NCBI GenBank assembly: GCA_046719465.1 | Contig: JBDNCV010000028.1 | Coordinates: 1-32,420, forward strand | DNA from: JANWYT01 sp046719465 | Lineage (GTDB): Bacteria > Chloroflexota > Anaerolineae > Aggregatilineales > Phototrophicaceae | Reading direction: 5' to 3' | DNA: 32,420 nucleotides | In this document: positions 16,715 through 24,623 of the stretch, piece after piece | Layout of the letters: every line of letters starts with the position of its first letter | Numbering within the stretch: the first letter of the stretch is position 1 | Notes under the pieces: generated by a model | Told to the model about the DNA's origin: nothing | The model's input: only the letters and a program-made list of their open reading frames with translations | Databases searched by the model: none | Program-made: the position numbers and the translations under genes

Positions 16715-18232
16715 CTAGGTTTCGTCTTGGCTGCTAAGATACGCATTCAGCGCTTGATCTAAGTTGTTGGCTTGCAAGAGCGCTCGTGTTTGATATTTGA
16801 TGGCAACGCGGCCTTGATCGGATAAGGCTTGTGTTTGTTTCACCCGCTGCACTTCAGCCATAGTGGCTTCTGCCAGTTCGCTGTTGCCTAACTCTAGCAG
16901 GCGCGTTGCGAGGCTCTGCAGGCGGCGCGTGGCCTCGTTCACGTCTCCTTTGTCAAGGGCTTCACGCGCTTTCTCTTGCAAACGATAGAGCGTGAGCTTG
17001 CTGAGTGCCTCCATGATGATGGCTGGTGGTTCAGCGGTTTGCGGGCGGTCGCTCACCTCGAGCGACACATCGCTGACGGCTTTGAAGTGCGGCTGCGCAT
17101 TTTGCATGATCTCACCGCTGACCACGATCCGCACAAAGGTACGGAAGGATTTTTGCATGTTTGGCGGCAGCGTGAATTGCAGCAGCACTGAGATCGGGCG
17201 GTTGGTTTGTAAGCTGGAAAGTGGCAGGATGTGCGACTCGCAGTTATAAGGCTGCGGGCTGGGCATAAGGCGAAATGCCATGTCAAGGCGGATGTCGGGG
17301 TCAGGGGCAATTGCCATTTGCAGGCGTTCAGCGAAGGCGTTGGTTAAGGATTTGACGTGTTCCTTGAAAAAGTTGAGGATCATATCGGCCGAGCTGATGT
17401 AGACAGATGATCCACCCGTGGACGATGCTAACTCGTCGAGGAAACGGTCGTTCCAATTGCTCCCCAGCCCCATCGCGCTGATGACGATACCTTCGTTGGC
17501 AGCTTCCTTAGCAAGGCGCAAGCACGCCTCTTGGTCGCCGAAGGTGTGCCCATCGGTGAGCAAGATGACGCTGTTGAGGCGCTTGCTATCCGAGTAGGCA
17601 CGGTTCTGTTCGATGCCAGCCTCAAGGCCTTTGTAAATCTCTGTGCCACCAGAGGCGGCGATCATGCTCACGCGGGCACGCAGCGCGGCTTTATCATGGG
17701 CGGCGACCGCGGGCACAATGGTGGTCGCGCGGTCGTTGAACACCACGACCGAGATCACGTCGTGGTTCGACAGCTCGTCGATGATGCGCTGGGCGGCCAT
17801 TTTGAGGCGCTCAATGCGCGGGCCTTTCATCGAGTTGCTTACGTCAAGGACGAGGGTCAGGTTGATATAGGTCTCTTTTTTCTGGTTGGCCTCACCCATC
17901 TGGGGCGCTGGGAAGATCTCCGCGAGGAGATACATCACCTGCTCCTCACCGAGGCTGAGCACCATGCGCTTGGATGGCGTCACACGCAAGGTGAAGTAGG
18001 TATCGTTGGTAGCCTTTTCGCTGAGCTGATCATAGCGTGCACGAGCTTTATCATCAGTCAGCAAGTCATAAGCGGCTTGAACATCTTTAAACTGCAGGGC
18101 TGCTCCGCCCGAATGTGGGTTCTTATCGGGATGGAGGCGCTGTGCAAGGCGACGATAAGACTTCTTAATGTCGTCTATTGTTGCGTGGCGTGACAGCCCC
18201 AGAATAGTGTAGGGGTCAAATTTGAGGTCCAT
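16715..18232 (-). CDS. J-domain and VWA-domain fusion protein
   Basis: A 505-residue cytoplasmic protein with an uncommon build. Residues 5-70 are a J domain with the Hsp70-activating HPD at 34-36; there is no Gly/Phe region, zinc finger or DnaJ C-terminal domain. Residues 125-295 are a von Willebrand A domain with a complete metal site: D130, S132, S134 (DVSNS), T197 and D227. A strand-rich part follows (about 305-395), then a helical tail (about 400-505) ending near KYQTRALL. The ATG follows an AAGG site by 8 bases. It lies 13 bases after the PP2C gene and 15 before the FHA gene. It could act as a scaffold linking Hsp70 to the phospho-signalling pair. Confidence 0.9.
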   Translation of the reverse strand: MDLKFDPYTILGLSRHATIDDIKKSYRRLAQRLHPDKNPHSGGAALQFKDVQAAYDLLTDDKARARYDQLSEKATNDTYFTLRVTPSKRMVLSLGEEQVMYLLAEIFPAPQMGEANQKKETYINLTLVLDVSNSMKGPRIERLKMAAQRIIDELSNHDVISVVVFNDRATTIVPAVAAHDKAALRARVSMIAASGGTEIYKGLEAGIEQNRAYSDSKRLNSVILLTDGHTFGDQEACLRLAKEAANEGIVISAMGLGSNWNDRFLDELASSTGGSSVYISSADMILNFFKEHVKSLTNAFAERLQMAIAPDPDIRLDMAFRLMPSPQPYNCESHILPLSSLQTNRPISVLLQFTLPPNMQKSFRTFVRIVVSGEIMQNAQPHFKAVSDVSLEVSDRPQTAEPPAIIMEALSKLTLYRLQEKAREALDKGDVNEATRRLQSLATRLLELGNSELAEATMAEVQRVKQTQALSDQGRVAIKYQTRALLQANNLDQALNAYLSSQDET

Positions 18233-18245
18233 GGCAGGAGCCTTG

Positions 18246-19265
18246 TTAAGTCGGCATCTTTACGAGCAGGGTGCTGACGTTGTCCATGCTGCCTTGTGTG
18301 ATGGCCAGCGCACATAGTTTCTCGCAGATTTGATCAGGCGAGAGCGCTGGGTTATTCACAATTTCACGGATCTGGTGGTTGGAGACGACATCCCACAAGC
18401 CATCTGTGCACATGAGCACAGAGACGCCTTTGCCTAGTCGGCGCGAGATAGTGTCTACCTCGATGGTTTCATTCTGCCCGAGGGCACGGTAGAGCACGTT
18501 GCGTTGGGGATGGTTTTTGCTCTCCTCGAGTGTGATCTGGTTCAGCTCGATGAGGCGCTGCACATAGCTGTGATCACGGGTGAGCAGCTCAGCTTGCTCT
18601 TTGGTGATGATGTAGATGCGGCTGTCTCCTACATGGGCGAAGTGTCCCCAATCACCGAGCAAGACCATCAGACTGAGGGTAGTGCCACCGTCAGGGATGG
18701 TGCGGAATACGACGTCGTTGGCAGCTTTGACGGCAGCAACGAGGATCTCCGCGATGGGCGGGCGATCATAGTCCTCGTTGGTGAGCAGCGGTAGATAAAG
18801 GCGCTGCATGATGAAATTGGCGGCGGCGCGCACGGCCAAGGCTGAGGCCTTTTCCCCCAGTTCATGGCCACCCATGCCGTCGGCGACGATGAATACGCCA
18901 AGATTAGGCATGCCATCGGCCATAGTCATTGTGCTGAAGAACCCAAAAACAGCGTCTTCGTTGTTGAGACGCACGATGCCACGGTCGGAAACCGCAGCAA
19001 ATACAGGTCGACCAGAGGCAAGGTCAGGCTGTGGCTCATCGCTTAGGTCGCGGGTGGCAGAGTCGAAGCGTGTGGTTTTTGCATCGTTGACCGCTGCGGG
19101 CGATACCACGTCGAGCGGTGATGTTTTGGACAGCTCCGAGTTAGACCCACTGTGGGATGTCAACTCCTCGGCTAATTCCTCGACTGGCTCCTCCACGGAG
19201 GGCGTTGAATCCGCCGGCGGTTCGTTGCTCTCGTTTTTGCCGAACAAGCTGCGCAGGAATGACAT
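18246..19265 (-). CDS. PP2C-family Ser/Thr protein phosphatase
   Basis: Metal-dependent phosphatase of 339 residues that would reverse the action of the kinase encoded upstream. The first 85 residues are acidic and Ser/Thr-rich, likely unfolded. The catalytic domain (about 87-339) has all PP2C marks: NNEDA (E103, D104), DGMGGHELGEKAS (D129), GDSRIY, CTDGLWD (D288) and DNVS (D328). I start at ATG 19265, after the kinase stop; a longer frame from 19343 would run inside the kinase gene. No membrane segment. Gap to the kinase gene is 19 bases and to the J/VWA gene 13 bases. Confidence 0.92.
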   Translation of the reverse strand: MSFLRSLFGKNESNEPPADSTPSVEEPVEELAEELTSHSGSNSELSKTSPLDVVSPAAVNDAKTTRFDSATRDLSDEPQPDLASGRPVFAAVSDRGIVRLNNEDAVFGFFSTMTMADGMPNLGVFIVADGMGGHELGEKASALAVRAAANFIMQRLYLPLLTNEDYDRPPIAEILVAAVKAANDVVFRTIPDGGTTLSLMVLLGDWGHFAHVGDSRIYIITKEQAELLTRDHSYVQRLIELNQITLEESKNHPQRNVLYRALGQNETIEVDTISRRLGKGVSVLMCTDGLWDVVSNHQIREIVNNPALSPDQICEKLCALAITQGSMDNVSTLLVKMPT

Positions 19266-19284
19266 GGGAATGAGTCCGTTCTCT

Positions 19285-21246
19285 CTAGCGTTTGATAATG
19301 GGGAAAGCGTAAAGGGTTGCGTCACTGGAGCCAACCAGCACAACTTCGCTGGTGGCGACGGCTGCGGCGGTGATAGGGCCGTTGGTCTTGTAGCGCCAAT
19401 TTTCTCGGCCTGTTTTTAGGTCAACCGCGAGAAATGTCCCATCATCAATGCCAAAGTAGACGGTGTCGGAGGTTACAGTGGGCGTTGCGATGATGGGCCG
19501 ACCAGCGTCGAACGTCCACTTTTCCTTGCCAGTGTTGATGTTGATGGCGTAGAGACGGCCATCTGTCGAGGTCACATAGGCGATGCCATTGTAGACAGCG
19601 GGCGATGAAATGATGGCCCCGTTGGTGCGGAAGCGCCAGTGGCTGTAACCACTGGCGGCGTCGATGGCGTAGAGGAAGCCATCCCAAGACGTGACGTAGC
19701 ACAGGCCATCTTCATCTACCACAGGCGAGCCAGTGACCTTCTTGCGTGTTTTATAGCTCCACTTTTTTGAGCCGTTCAGCTCAAGACCGATAACTTCCCC
19801 CGCTTCAGTGCCAAAGATGACGCGGTCATTGGTAATGCATGGGGTGGAGCGCACTTCAACGCCGACATCATATGCCCAGAGCTGACGGCCATTGGCGGCT
19901 TGCAGGGCATATACCTTGCCGTCGTCACTGCCGAAGAATAGATAGCCGTGCGCCAGCTTGCCACTTGTGCGGATTTTATCTTGGGTTGTGTGGCTCCAAT
20001 TGATGCGCCCGGTCTTGATGTCGAGCGCGTAGAATTTGTAATCTTCGGAGCCGAAGAACACGTGGCCGGTTTCACGATCTGCAACGGGGGTGGAAACAAT
20101 GCCACCCTCGGTGGCGTATTTCCAGATGAACGCGCCGGTTTCGAGGTTGACGGCCCACAAATTGGTATCGTAGGAGCCAACAAAGGCCATGCTGCCAAAC
20201 GCCGCCGCGCCACCGCGGATTTCGTCTTCAGTCTTGAAGACCCAGCGCGGTTTGATGGCCGTTTCTTTTTCGGTGGCGGTGTCGATAAACCCTGTGGCAG
20301 CGGCGGGGGCCGCCTGTGCAGGTGAGACGGTTGGTGAGGGTGCGGCCCCCGCCACCGGGGCCACAACGGGGGTGGCTTTATAGCGCAGCGCTTCGAAGGC
20401 TTGTTTCATCTCGAGGCAGGTCTTGAAACGATTTTCTGGCTCGAAAGAGAGGGCTTTTTCAATGATGGCTTTAAGCTGAGGCGTGGCTTCAGGGTTGTAA
20501 CGTTCGAGAGGCCGCTCGACGAAGGTGAAAGGAGCCTGTAGGCGCGGATCCTCACGGGTGATAACGTGGTGCAAGGTCGCGCCGAGGCCGTAGATATCGC
20601 TAAGGGGCGTGACGAGGCCTTTGTACTGCTCTGGGGCAGAGTAGCCCTCTGTGCCGATCTGCGTGTGGCGCTTGACGCCACTGTCGAAGATTTTGGCAAT
20701 GCCGAAGTCGATCAGGCGCACTTTGCCCAAGCTGTCGATCATGATATTGGCGGGCTTCATATCGCGGAAGATGATCGGCTCGGGCTGGTAGCTGTGTAGG
20801 TAGTAGAGCACGTCGCACAGGTCAATCGCCCACTCGATGATTTTATCCATGGGCAGGCGCTTGGTCTTGACGAGCAAGGCTTCAAGGTCGCTGCCGTTGA
20901 TGTACTCCATGATGATGTAGGCGCGGTCGTTTTGGTCGAAGAAATCGTACACTTTGGGAATAGCCGGATGGCTGAGCGTTGCCAGCAGATTTGCTTCGCG
21001 TTGGAAAGTGCGAATGCTAGCAGCGCGCTGACTGGGATCAGCGGCGGTAACATGCATCTCTTTCACAGCGACGAGGCGACGCGCAGCGGGGAAATTACGA
21101 TCACGCGCTTGATAGACAGCGCCTTGACCGCCACCACCCATGACCGCAGCAACTTCATAGCGCCCCAGCAGAATCGTCCCGGGCTTAAGTGCGCCGTCGA
21201 AGCTAGCTGCGTTATCAGCATTGTTGAACTGCGTTGTTTCAGGCAT
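19285..21246 (-). CDS. Soluble Ser/Thr kinase with C-terminal PQQ-type beta-propeller
   Basis: A 653-residue fusion. The kinase domain (about 28-285) has the Gly loop GGGGQGAVY, K62 (VAVKE), E84, catalytic D162 with K164 and N167, DFG at 180-182 and APE at 204-206. The usual HRD reads FRD (F160 for His). A Pro/Ala-rich linker (about 292-330) follows with no membrane segment. Residues 333-653 hold eight sheets of the LYAxDxxTGxxxW type (for example LWAVNLETGAFIW, FYALDIKTGRINW, LYAININTGKEKW), closing an eight-blade propeller. Most bacterial kinases of this type place the sensor outside a membrane, so a cytosolic propeller is notable. It leads the operon from a good promoter at 21294-21322. 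Confidence 0.92.
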   Translation of the reverse strand: MPETTQFNNADNAASFDGALKPGTILLGRYEVAAVMGGGGQGAVYQARDRNFPAARRLVAVKEMHVTAADPSQRAASIRTFQREANLLATLSHPAIPKVYDFFDQNDRAYIIMEYINGSDLEALLVKTKRLPMDKIIEWAIDLCDVLYYLHSYQPEPIIFRDMKPANIMIDSLGKVRLIDFGIAKIFDSGVKRHTQIGTEGYSAPEQYKGLVTPLSDIYGLGATLHHVITREDPRLQAPFTFVERPLERYNPEATPQLKAIIEKALSFEPENRFKTCLEMKQAFEALRYKATPVVAPVAGAAPSPTVSPAQAAPAAATGFIDTATEKETAIKPRWVFKTEDEIRGGAAAFGSMAFVGSYDTNLWAVNLETGAFIWKYATEGGIVSTPVADRETGHVFFGSEDYKFYALDIKTGRINWSHTTQDKIRTSGKLAHGYLFFGSDDGKVYALQAANGRQLWAYDVGVEVRSTPCITNDRVIFGTEAGEVIGLELNGSKKWSYKTRKKVTGSPVVDEDGLCYVTSWDGFLYAIDAASGYSHWRFRTNGAIISSPAVYNGIAYVTSTDGRLYAININTGKEKWTFDAGRPIIATPTVTSDTVYFGIDDGTFLAVDLKTGRENWRYKTNGPITAAAVATSEVVLVGSSDATLYAFPIIKR

Positions 21247-21293
21247 AAGACCACGCTTCAGACTAAAATGATGAAAGACAATGACATATAATG

Positions 21294-21322
21294 ATTATAG
21301 GATTAGTGAGACAATACTGCAA
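21294..21322 (-). promoter_or_regulatory. Sigma70-type promoter of the kinase operon
   Basis: On the minus strand TTGCAG (complement of 21317-21322) and a perfect TATAAT (complement of 21294-21299) are spaced by exactly 17 bases. The start codon is about 40 bases beyond the expected start site. Confidence 0.7.
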
Positions 21323-21346
21323 CGTGACGGGGAAGTGTCTAAGCTC

Positions 21347-21379
21347 AAAACGGAGGGCCTGATTGCGCGTCCTCCGTTT
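21347..21379 (-). terminator. Terminator-like hairpin after the inositol importer operon
   Basis: AAACGGAGG (21348-21356) and CCTCCGTTT (21371-21379) form a perfect 9-bp stem with a 14-base loop and a T-rich 3' arm on the minus strand. It lies 125 bases after the ATPase stop and just before the kinase promoter. The long loop makes it less certain as a terminator. Confidence 0.5.
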
Positions 21380-21503
21380 CAAGCTGTGAGGTTGAGGTTG
21401 GTGGTGCGTTTGGCACTAGCCGGCGGTTGGGCTGCCCGCGCAGCGTGACCGACCGTGAGTCCACGCTGGCGGGGAATGTGTTGCGGTATCCCGATGCGTT
21501 AGG

Positions 21504-22331
21504 TTATACCTCTTCATGAATGGCATCTGCCAACTGCTGGGCGACAGCATCATTGGCCAGCTCTCGCAATTCGTGCTCTAGGTTGGCCAGTTCATCCCCA
21601 CCAGACATGAGGTGGATCATTTCATCGCGCGTGATGTCCTGCTTGGTGTAGGTTCCTAGGGTCTGCCCGCGCTTTAAGATGGTGAAGCGGTCGCCAATCG
21701 GGTAGGCATGATGTGGATTATGTGTAATGAAAATGACCGCAACCCCCTGTGAGCGTGCCCGTGCAATGTAGCGGAGAACCATTCCCGCTTGTTTGACCCC
21801 CAATGCAGATGTGGGTTCATCTAGTATCAACACGCGAGCGCCAAAGTACACGGCGCGCGCGATGGCGACAGACTGACGCTCACCACCTGACAAGGTTCCG
21901 ACGGGCTGTTCTGGATCACGAATGTCGATGCCCATCTTTGCCATTTCGTCGCGGACGATGCGTTTTGCTGAGTTGATGTCAAAGCGTTTGAACAGACCAC
22001 GGCCAACGGTAGGCTCCGACCCTAGGAAGAAATTGCGCGCGATGCTCATCAGCGGGATCATGGCTAGGTCTTGATACACGGTGGCGATCCCATGATCGAG
22101 CGCATCGCGCGGGGAGTTAAACACAACTGGCTGGCCATTGACAAGGTAAATGCCGTTGTCTGGTCGGTGCACACCCGACAGGATCTTGATAAGCGTGGAC
22201 TTGCCTGCTCCGTTATCGCCCAGAAGGCACATCACCTCGCCGGGTTGAAGGCTCATCGACACGTTATTCAAGGCGATCACGCTGCCAAAGTACTTGTAAA
22301 TTTCCCTAACTTCTAAAATAGGGGTGGCCAT
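21504..22331 (-). CDS. Sugar-type ABC importer ATPase, single ABC domain (FrcA-like)
   Basis: A 275-residue ATPase with one ABC domain: Walker A GDNGAGKST, signature LSGGERQ and Walker B LILDEPTSALG, then a helical tail. Its length matches FrcA-like proteins rather than the two-domain RbsA/MglA type, so it probably works as a homodimer. It starts one base after the permease stop, in the same operon. Substrate is inferred to be inositol from the divergent iol genes. Confidence 0.92.
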   Translation of the reverse strand: MATPILEVREIYKYFGSVIALNNVSMSLQPGEVMCLLGDNGAGKSTLIKILSGVHRPDNGIYLVNGQPVVFNSPRDALDHGIATVYQDLAMIPLMSIARNFFLGSEPTVGRGLFKRFDINSAKRIVRDEMAKMGIDIRDPEQPVGTLSGGERQSVAIARAVYFGARVLILDEPTSALGVKQAGMVLRYIARARSQGVAVIFITHNPHHAYPIGDRFTILKRGQTLGTYTKQDITRDEMIHLMSGGDELANLEHELRELANDAVAQQLADAIHEEV

Positions 22332-22332
22332 A

Positions 22333-23418
22333 CTACCGTGCCTCTGAAGCTAATTTGCGAATGTAGTTGTTCACAAGGACGGCGATGATGAGCATGGATC
22401 CCATGAACACAAGGAACCAATCGCTGTCTATGCCAGTAAATACGATACCCTGCTGCACCATCCCAAAGATAAGCGCACCAAATGCCGCTCCGATGGCGGA
22501 GCCGTAACCACCCGTCAATAAGTTACCCCCGATGACAACCGCGATAATGGCATAAAACTCGCGTGATTCCCCGCGCAGCGTGTCGGCGCTGCCCACGGAG
22601 AGCGTTTGGATCGTCGCCACGAGCCAAGCTGACGCCGCTGTTAGCATAAACAGGATGATTTTCATGCGATTCACTGGCACGCCCACATTGCGCGCAGCCG
22701 TTGCATCACCGCCAATGCCGAAGATCCAATTGCCCGGACGAGTCCGCAGCAGAACGTATGTCGCAAGCGCTGTGATGAGCAGCCACCAGAGGATCGAAAT
22801 GGGGAAATTGGCGGTGAGGCCTCTTGCGGATGCGGGATCCACAATGGAAAGCACGGAAGCGAAGACCTGCGACGCTGTGTCGTAGCCCAGCGTGTCTTTG
22901 ACGCCCCCAACCTGCGTGCGGCCTGTCGTCAGGCGTGTTAGGCCGATCGTCAAGCCACGGATGATGAACAGCGTCCCTAACGTGATGATAAAAGATGGCA
23001 ACCGTGTTCGAATCACGAGCAATCCGTTAATCGCCCCGACGATGAGCGCGACAACCAGCGCTGTGACGATGGCCGCCCAGATGTTCCAGCCTGCTTGCAC
23101 GCTGAGGATGGCGATGATCATGCTGCTCGCGCCAATCATCGAGCCGATCGACAGGTCGAACTCACCACTGATCATGAGCAGCGACACAGCAATCGCCAAG
23201 ATGCCCAGCTCTGATGCGACTGCCAAGAAATTAGCCGAGCCTCTCAGACTGACGAAGCGATCTCCTGCTGCAAACGCGAAGATGACCCAGACGAGGATCG
23301 CCCCGCTGATCGCCCCTAGTTCAGGCCGACGCAGGAGTTTCTTGAGGCGATTCTCACGCCTGATGCGCTCGTCCAGCTTGTCGCTTTGTCCTGCTATAGA
23401 TGCCATTACACGCCTCAA
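22333..23418 (-). CDS. Sugar-type ABC importer permease (RbsC/FrcC-like)
   Basis: A 361-residue inner-membrane permease of the BPD_transp_2 family with about nine or ten membrane segments and a basic cytoplasmic N-terminus. SGEFDLSIGSMIGASSM near residues 83-100 is the family signature. It probably forms a homodimer, since only one permease gene is present. It lies 99 bases after the binding-protein gene, with a long hairpin in the gap, and is followed immediately by the ATPase gene. Substrate inferred to be an inositol. Confidence 0.92.
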   Translation of the reverse strand: MRRVMASIAGQSDKLDERIRRENRLKKLLRRPELGAISGAILVWVIFAFAAGDRFVSLRGSANFLAVASELGILAIAVSLLMISGEFDLSIGSMIGASSMIIAILSVQAGWNIWAAIVTALVVALIVGAINGLLVIRTRLPSFIITLGTLFIIRGLTIGLTRLTTGRTQVGGVKDTLGYDTASQVFASVLSIVDPASARGLTANFPISILWWLLITALATYVLLRTRPGNWIFGIGGDATAARNVGVPVNRMKIILFMLTAASAWLVATIQTLSVGSADTLRGESREFYAIIAVVIGGNLLTGGYGSAIGAAFGALIFGMVQQGIVFTGIDSDWFLVFMGSMLIIAVLVNNYIRKLASEAR

Positions 23419-23460
23419 AATGACTTAGATGATTATTCCATTCGTTCATTAGGATTCGGC

Positions 23461-23501
23461 AAAAACGCAGCGTGGGGAAGAGAGTTGGAACTCCCTTCCC
23501 C
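23461..23501 (-). terminator. Intercistronic hairpin after the inositol-type binding-protein gene
   Basis: GGGGAAG...CTTCCCC (23474-23480 with 23495-23501) extends inward past one mismatch to a 12 to 13-bp stem. On the minus strand five T follow eight bases beyond the stem (23461-23465). Likely a partial terminator or an RNA-protecting stem that favours binding-protein expression. Confidence 0.6.
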
Positions 23502-23517
23502 GTCACACTAGCAAGGC

Positions 23518-24477
23518 TTAGCGAGTGCCTGCCGCGCTCAGCTCAATGACTTGGGCTGCGGTCTCTTGGGTCACAAAGCCCGGCCCAGTCGGCACGAGAA
23601 TTTGACCCGGCGTATTCAGATTCTCGAGGAACAGCGTCATGTAGACGATGGCCAGATAGCCTTGGGTGTACTGCTGCTGGTCGATGGCGAACAGCATGTT
23701 GCCATCGCGGACGGCGGCCAACACCTCAGGTGACAGGTCAAACGTTGCCAGCAGCACCTCGCCCAGCATGCCCTCACGCTCCAATGCCTCCAGCGCGGGG
23801 GCCGCCCCCGTCGGGCCGAGGGTGAAGATGGCATCAATGGTCGGGTCAGCGGCGAGCGCTGCTGAAATGCGGTTGACCGTACCAGTCGGATCAGCCAGTT
23901 CGACGGCTAGCACGCTGACCTTACCACCTGCTGCCTCCATAGCATCGGTGAAGCCTTGGCAGCGCAGGTCAAGCCCGATGTTGCCGACTTCCTGATTGAC
24001 ACAGAGCGCGTTGGTTGCGCCTGCTGCGGCCATGCGCTGGCCACCGCCGAAGCCGGCCTCGTATTCCGTTTGGCCAATGTGGGCCAGCACCCCTAACTCA
24101 TCGGCGACATCACTGCCAGAGTTGATCGAAATGACGGGGATACCTGCTTGAACCGCTGTGCGGATGGCTGGGCCGAGGGCATCTGGGTCAGGCACGGAGA
24201 CCACCAAACCATCAGGCTCTGTCGCAATGGCTGCTTCGATCAACTGCGACATGGCGACCATATCAAAGGTGGTGGGAGCTTGATACTCTACGCTGACGCG
24301 CATATCGACCGCGGCTTGATCGACCCCGCGCTTTACGACTGACCAGAAGGGATCCGCGGCCTGCCCATGCGTGACGACTACGATGCGGTAAGGCCGGGCT
24401 TCTTGTGCCTGCGCTAGTGTGCCAAAGACCAGCACAGCTACCAAAGTGACGATGATGAGTTTTGCCGAACGAAACAT
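23518..24477 (-). CDS. Periplasmic-type sugar/inositol-binding protein (Peripla_BP_4)
   Basis: Substrate-binding protein of 319 residues for the adjacent permease and ATPase. Residues 1-24 are a signal peptide ending AQA before QEARPY; no lipobox. The mature part follows the ribose/inositol-binding fold: VVVTHGQAADPFWSVVKRGVDQAA, then DGLVVSVPD and IPVISINSGSD. The ATG at 24477 follows a strong GGAGG site by 7 bases. The gene lies 146 bases after the Gfo/Idh dehydrogenase on the same strand. Divergent iol genes make inositol the most likely ligand, but another cyclic polyol or sugar is possible. Confidence 0.9.
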   Translation of the reverse strand: MFRSAKLIIVTLVAVLVFGTLAQAQEARPYRIVVVTHGQAADPFWSVVKRGVDQAAVDMRVSVEYQAPTTFDMVAMSQLIEAAIATEPDGLVVSVPDPDALGPAIRTAVQAGIPVISINSGSDVADELGVLAHIGQTEYEAGFGGGQRMAAAGATNALCVNQEVGNIGLDLRCQGFTDAMEAAGGKVSVLAVELADPTGTVNRISAALAADPTIDAIFTLGPTGAAPALEALEREGMLGEVLLATFDLSPEVLAAVRDGNMLFAIDQQQYTQGYLAIVYMTLFLENLNTPGQILVPTGPGFVTQETAAQVIELSAAGTR

Positions 24478-24550
24478 AAGTTATCCTCCAAAAAAGTGTT
24501 AAAGTGGTTAAAAGGTACACAAATTTGTTGGCTTTCAATCAATCTCGCGC

Positions 24551-24562
24551 GATCACCTCCTT
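24551..24562 (-). promoter_or_regulatory. Extended Shine-Dalgarno-like sequence in the leader of the binding-protein gene
   Basis: The minus strand reads AAGGAGGTGATC, fully complementary to the usual 3' tail of bacterial 16S rRNA, 74 bases before the binding-protein start and separate from that gene's own GGAGG. An in-frame TTG start for a short frame follows at 24538, but no real leader peptide can be shown. Confidence 0.4.
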
Positions 24563-24623
24563 GAGAAACCGTCGATCAATCTACTACAGACACATGCTGG
24601 GAGGGCATGGTTTGTATGCTGTG

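Noticed and set aside
19266..19343. Longer PP2C frame overlapping the kinase gene
   Set aside because: The extra 26 residues lie within the kinase coding end and have no family resemblance; ATG 19265 fits after the kinase stop.
24263..24538. 91-codon frame starting at TTG 24538 after the strong SD-like sequence
   Set aside because: Most of it overlaps the binding-protein gene in another frame and the product shows no coherent protein features; only the SD-like site is kept as an observation.
24551..24562. Plus-strand GATCACCTCCTT as a remnant of a 16S rRNA gene
   Set aside because: Only 12 bases match the 16S tail and no other rRNA sequence surrounds them.
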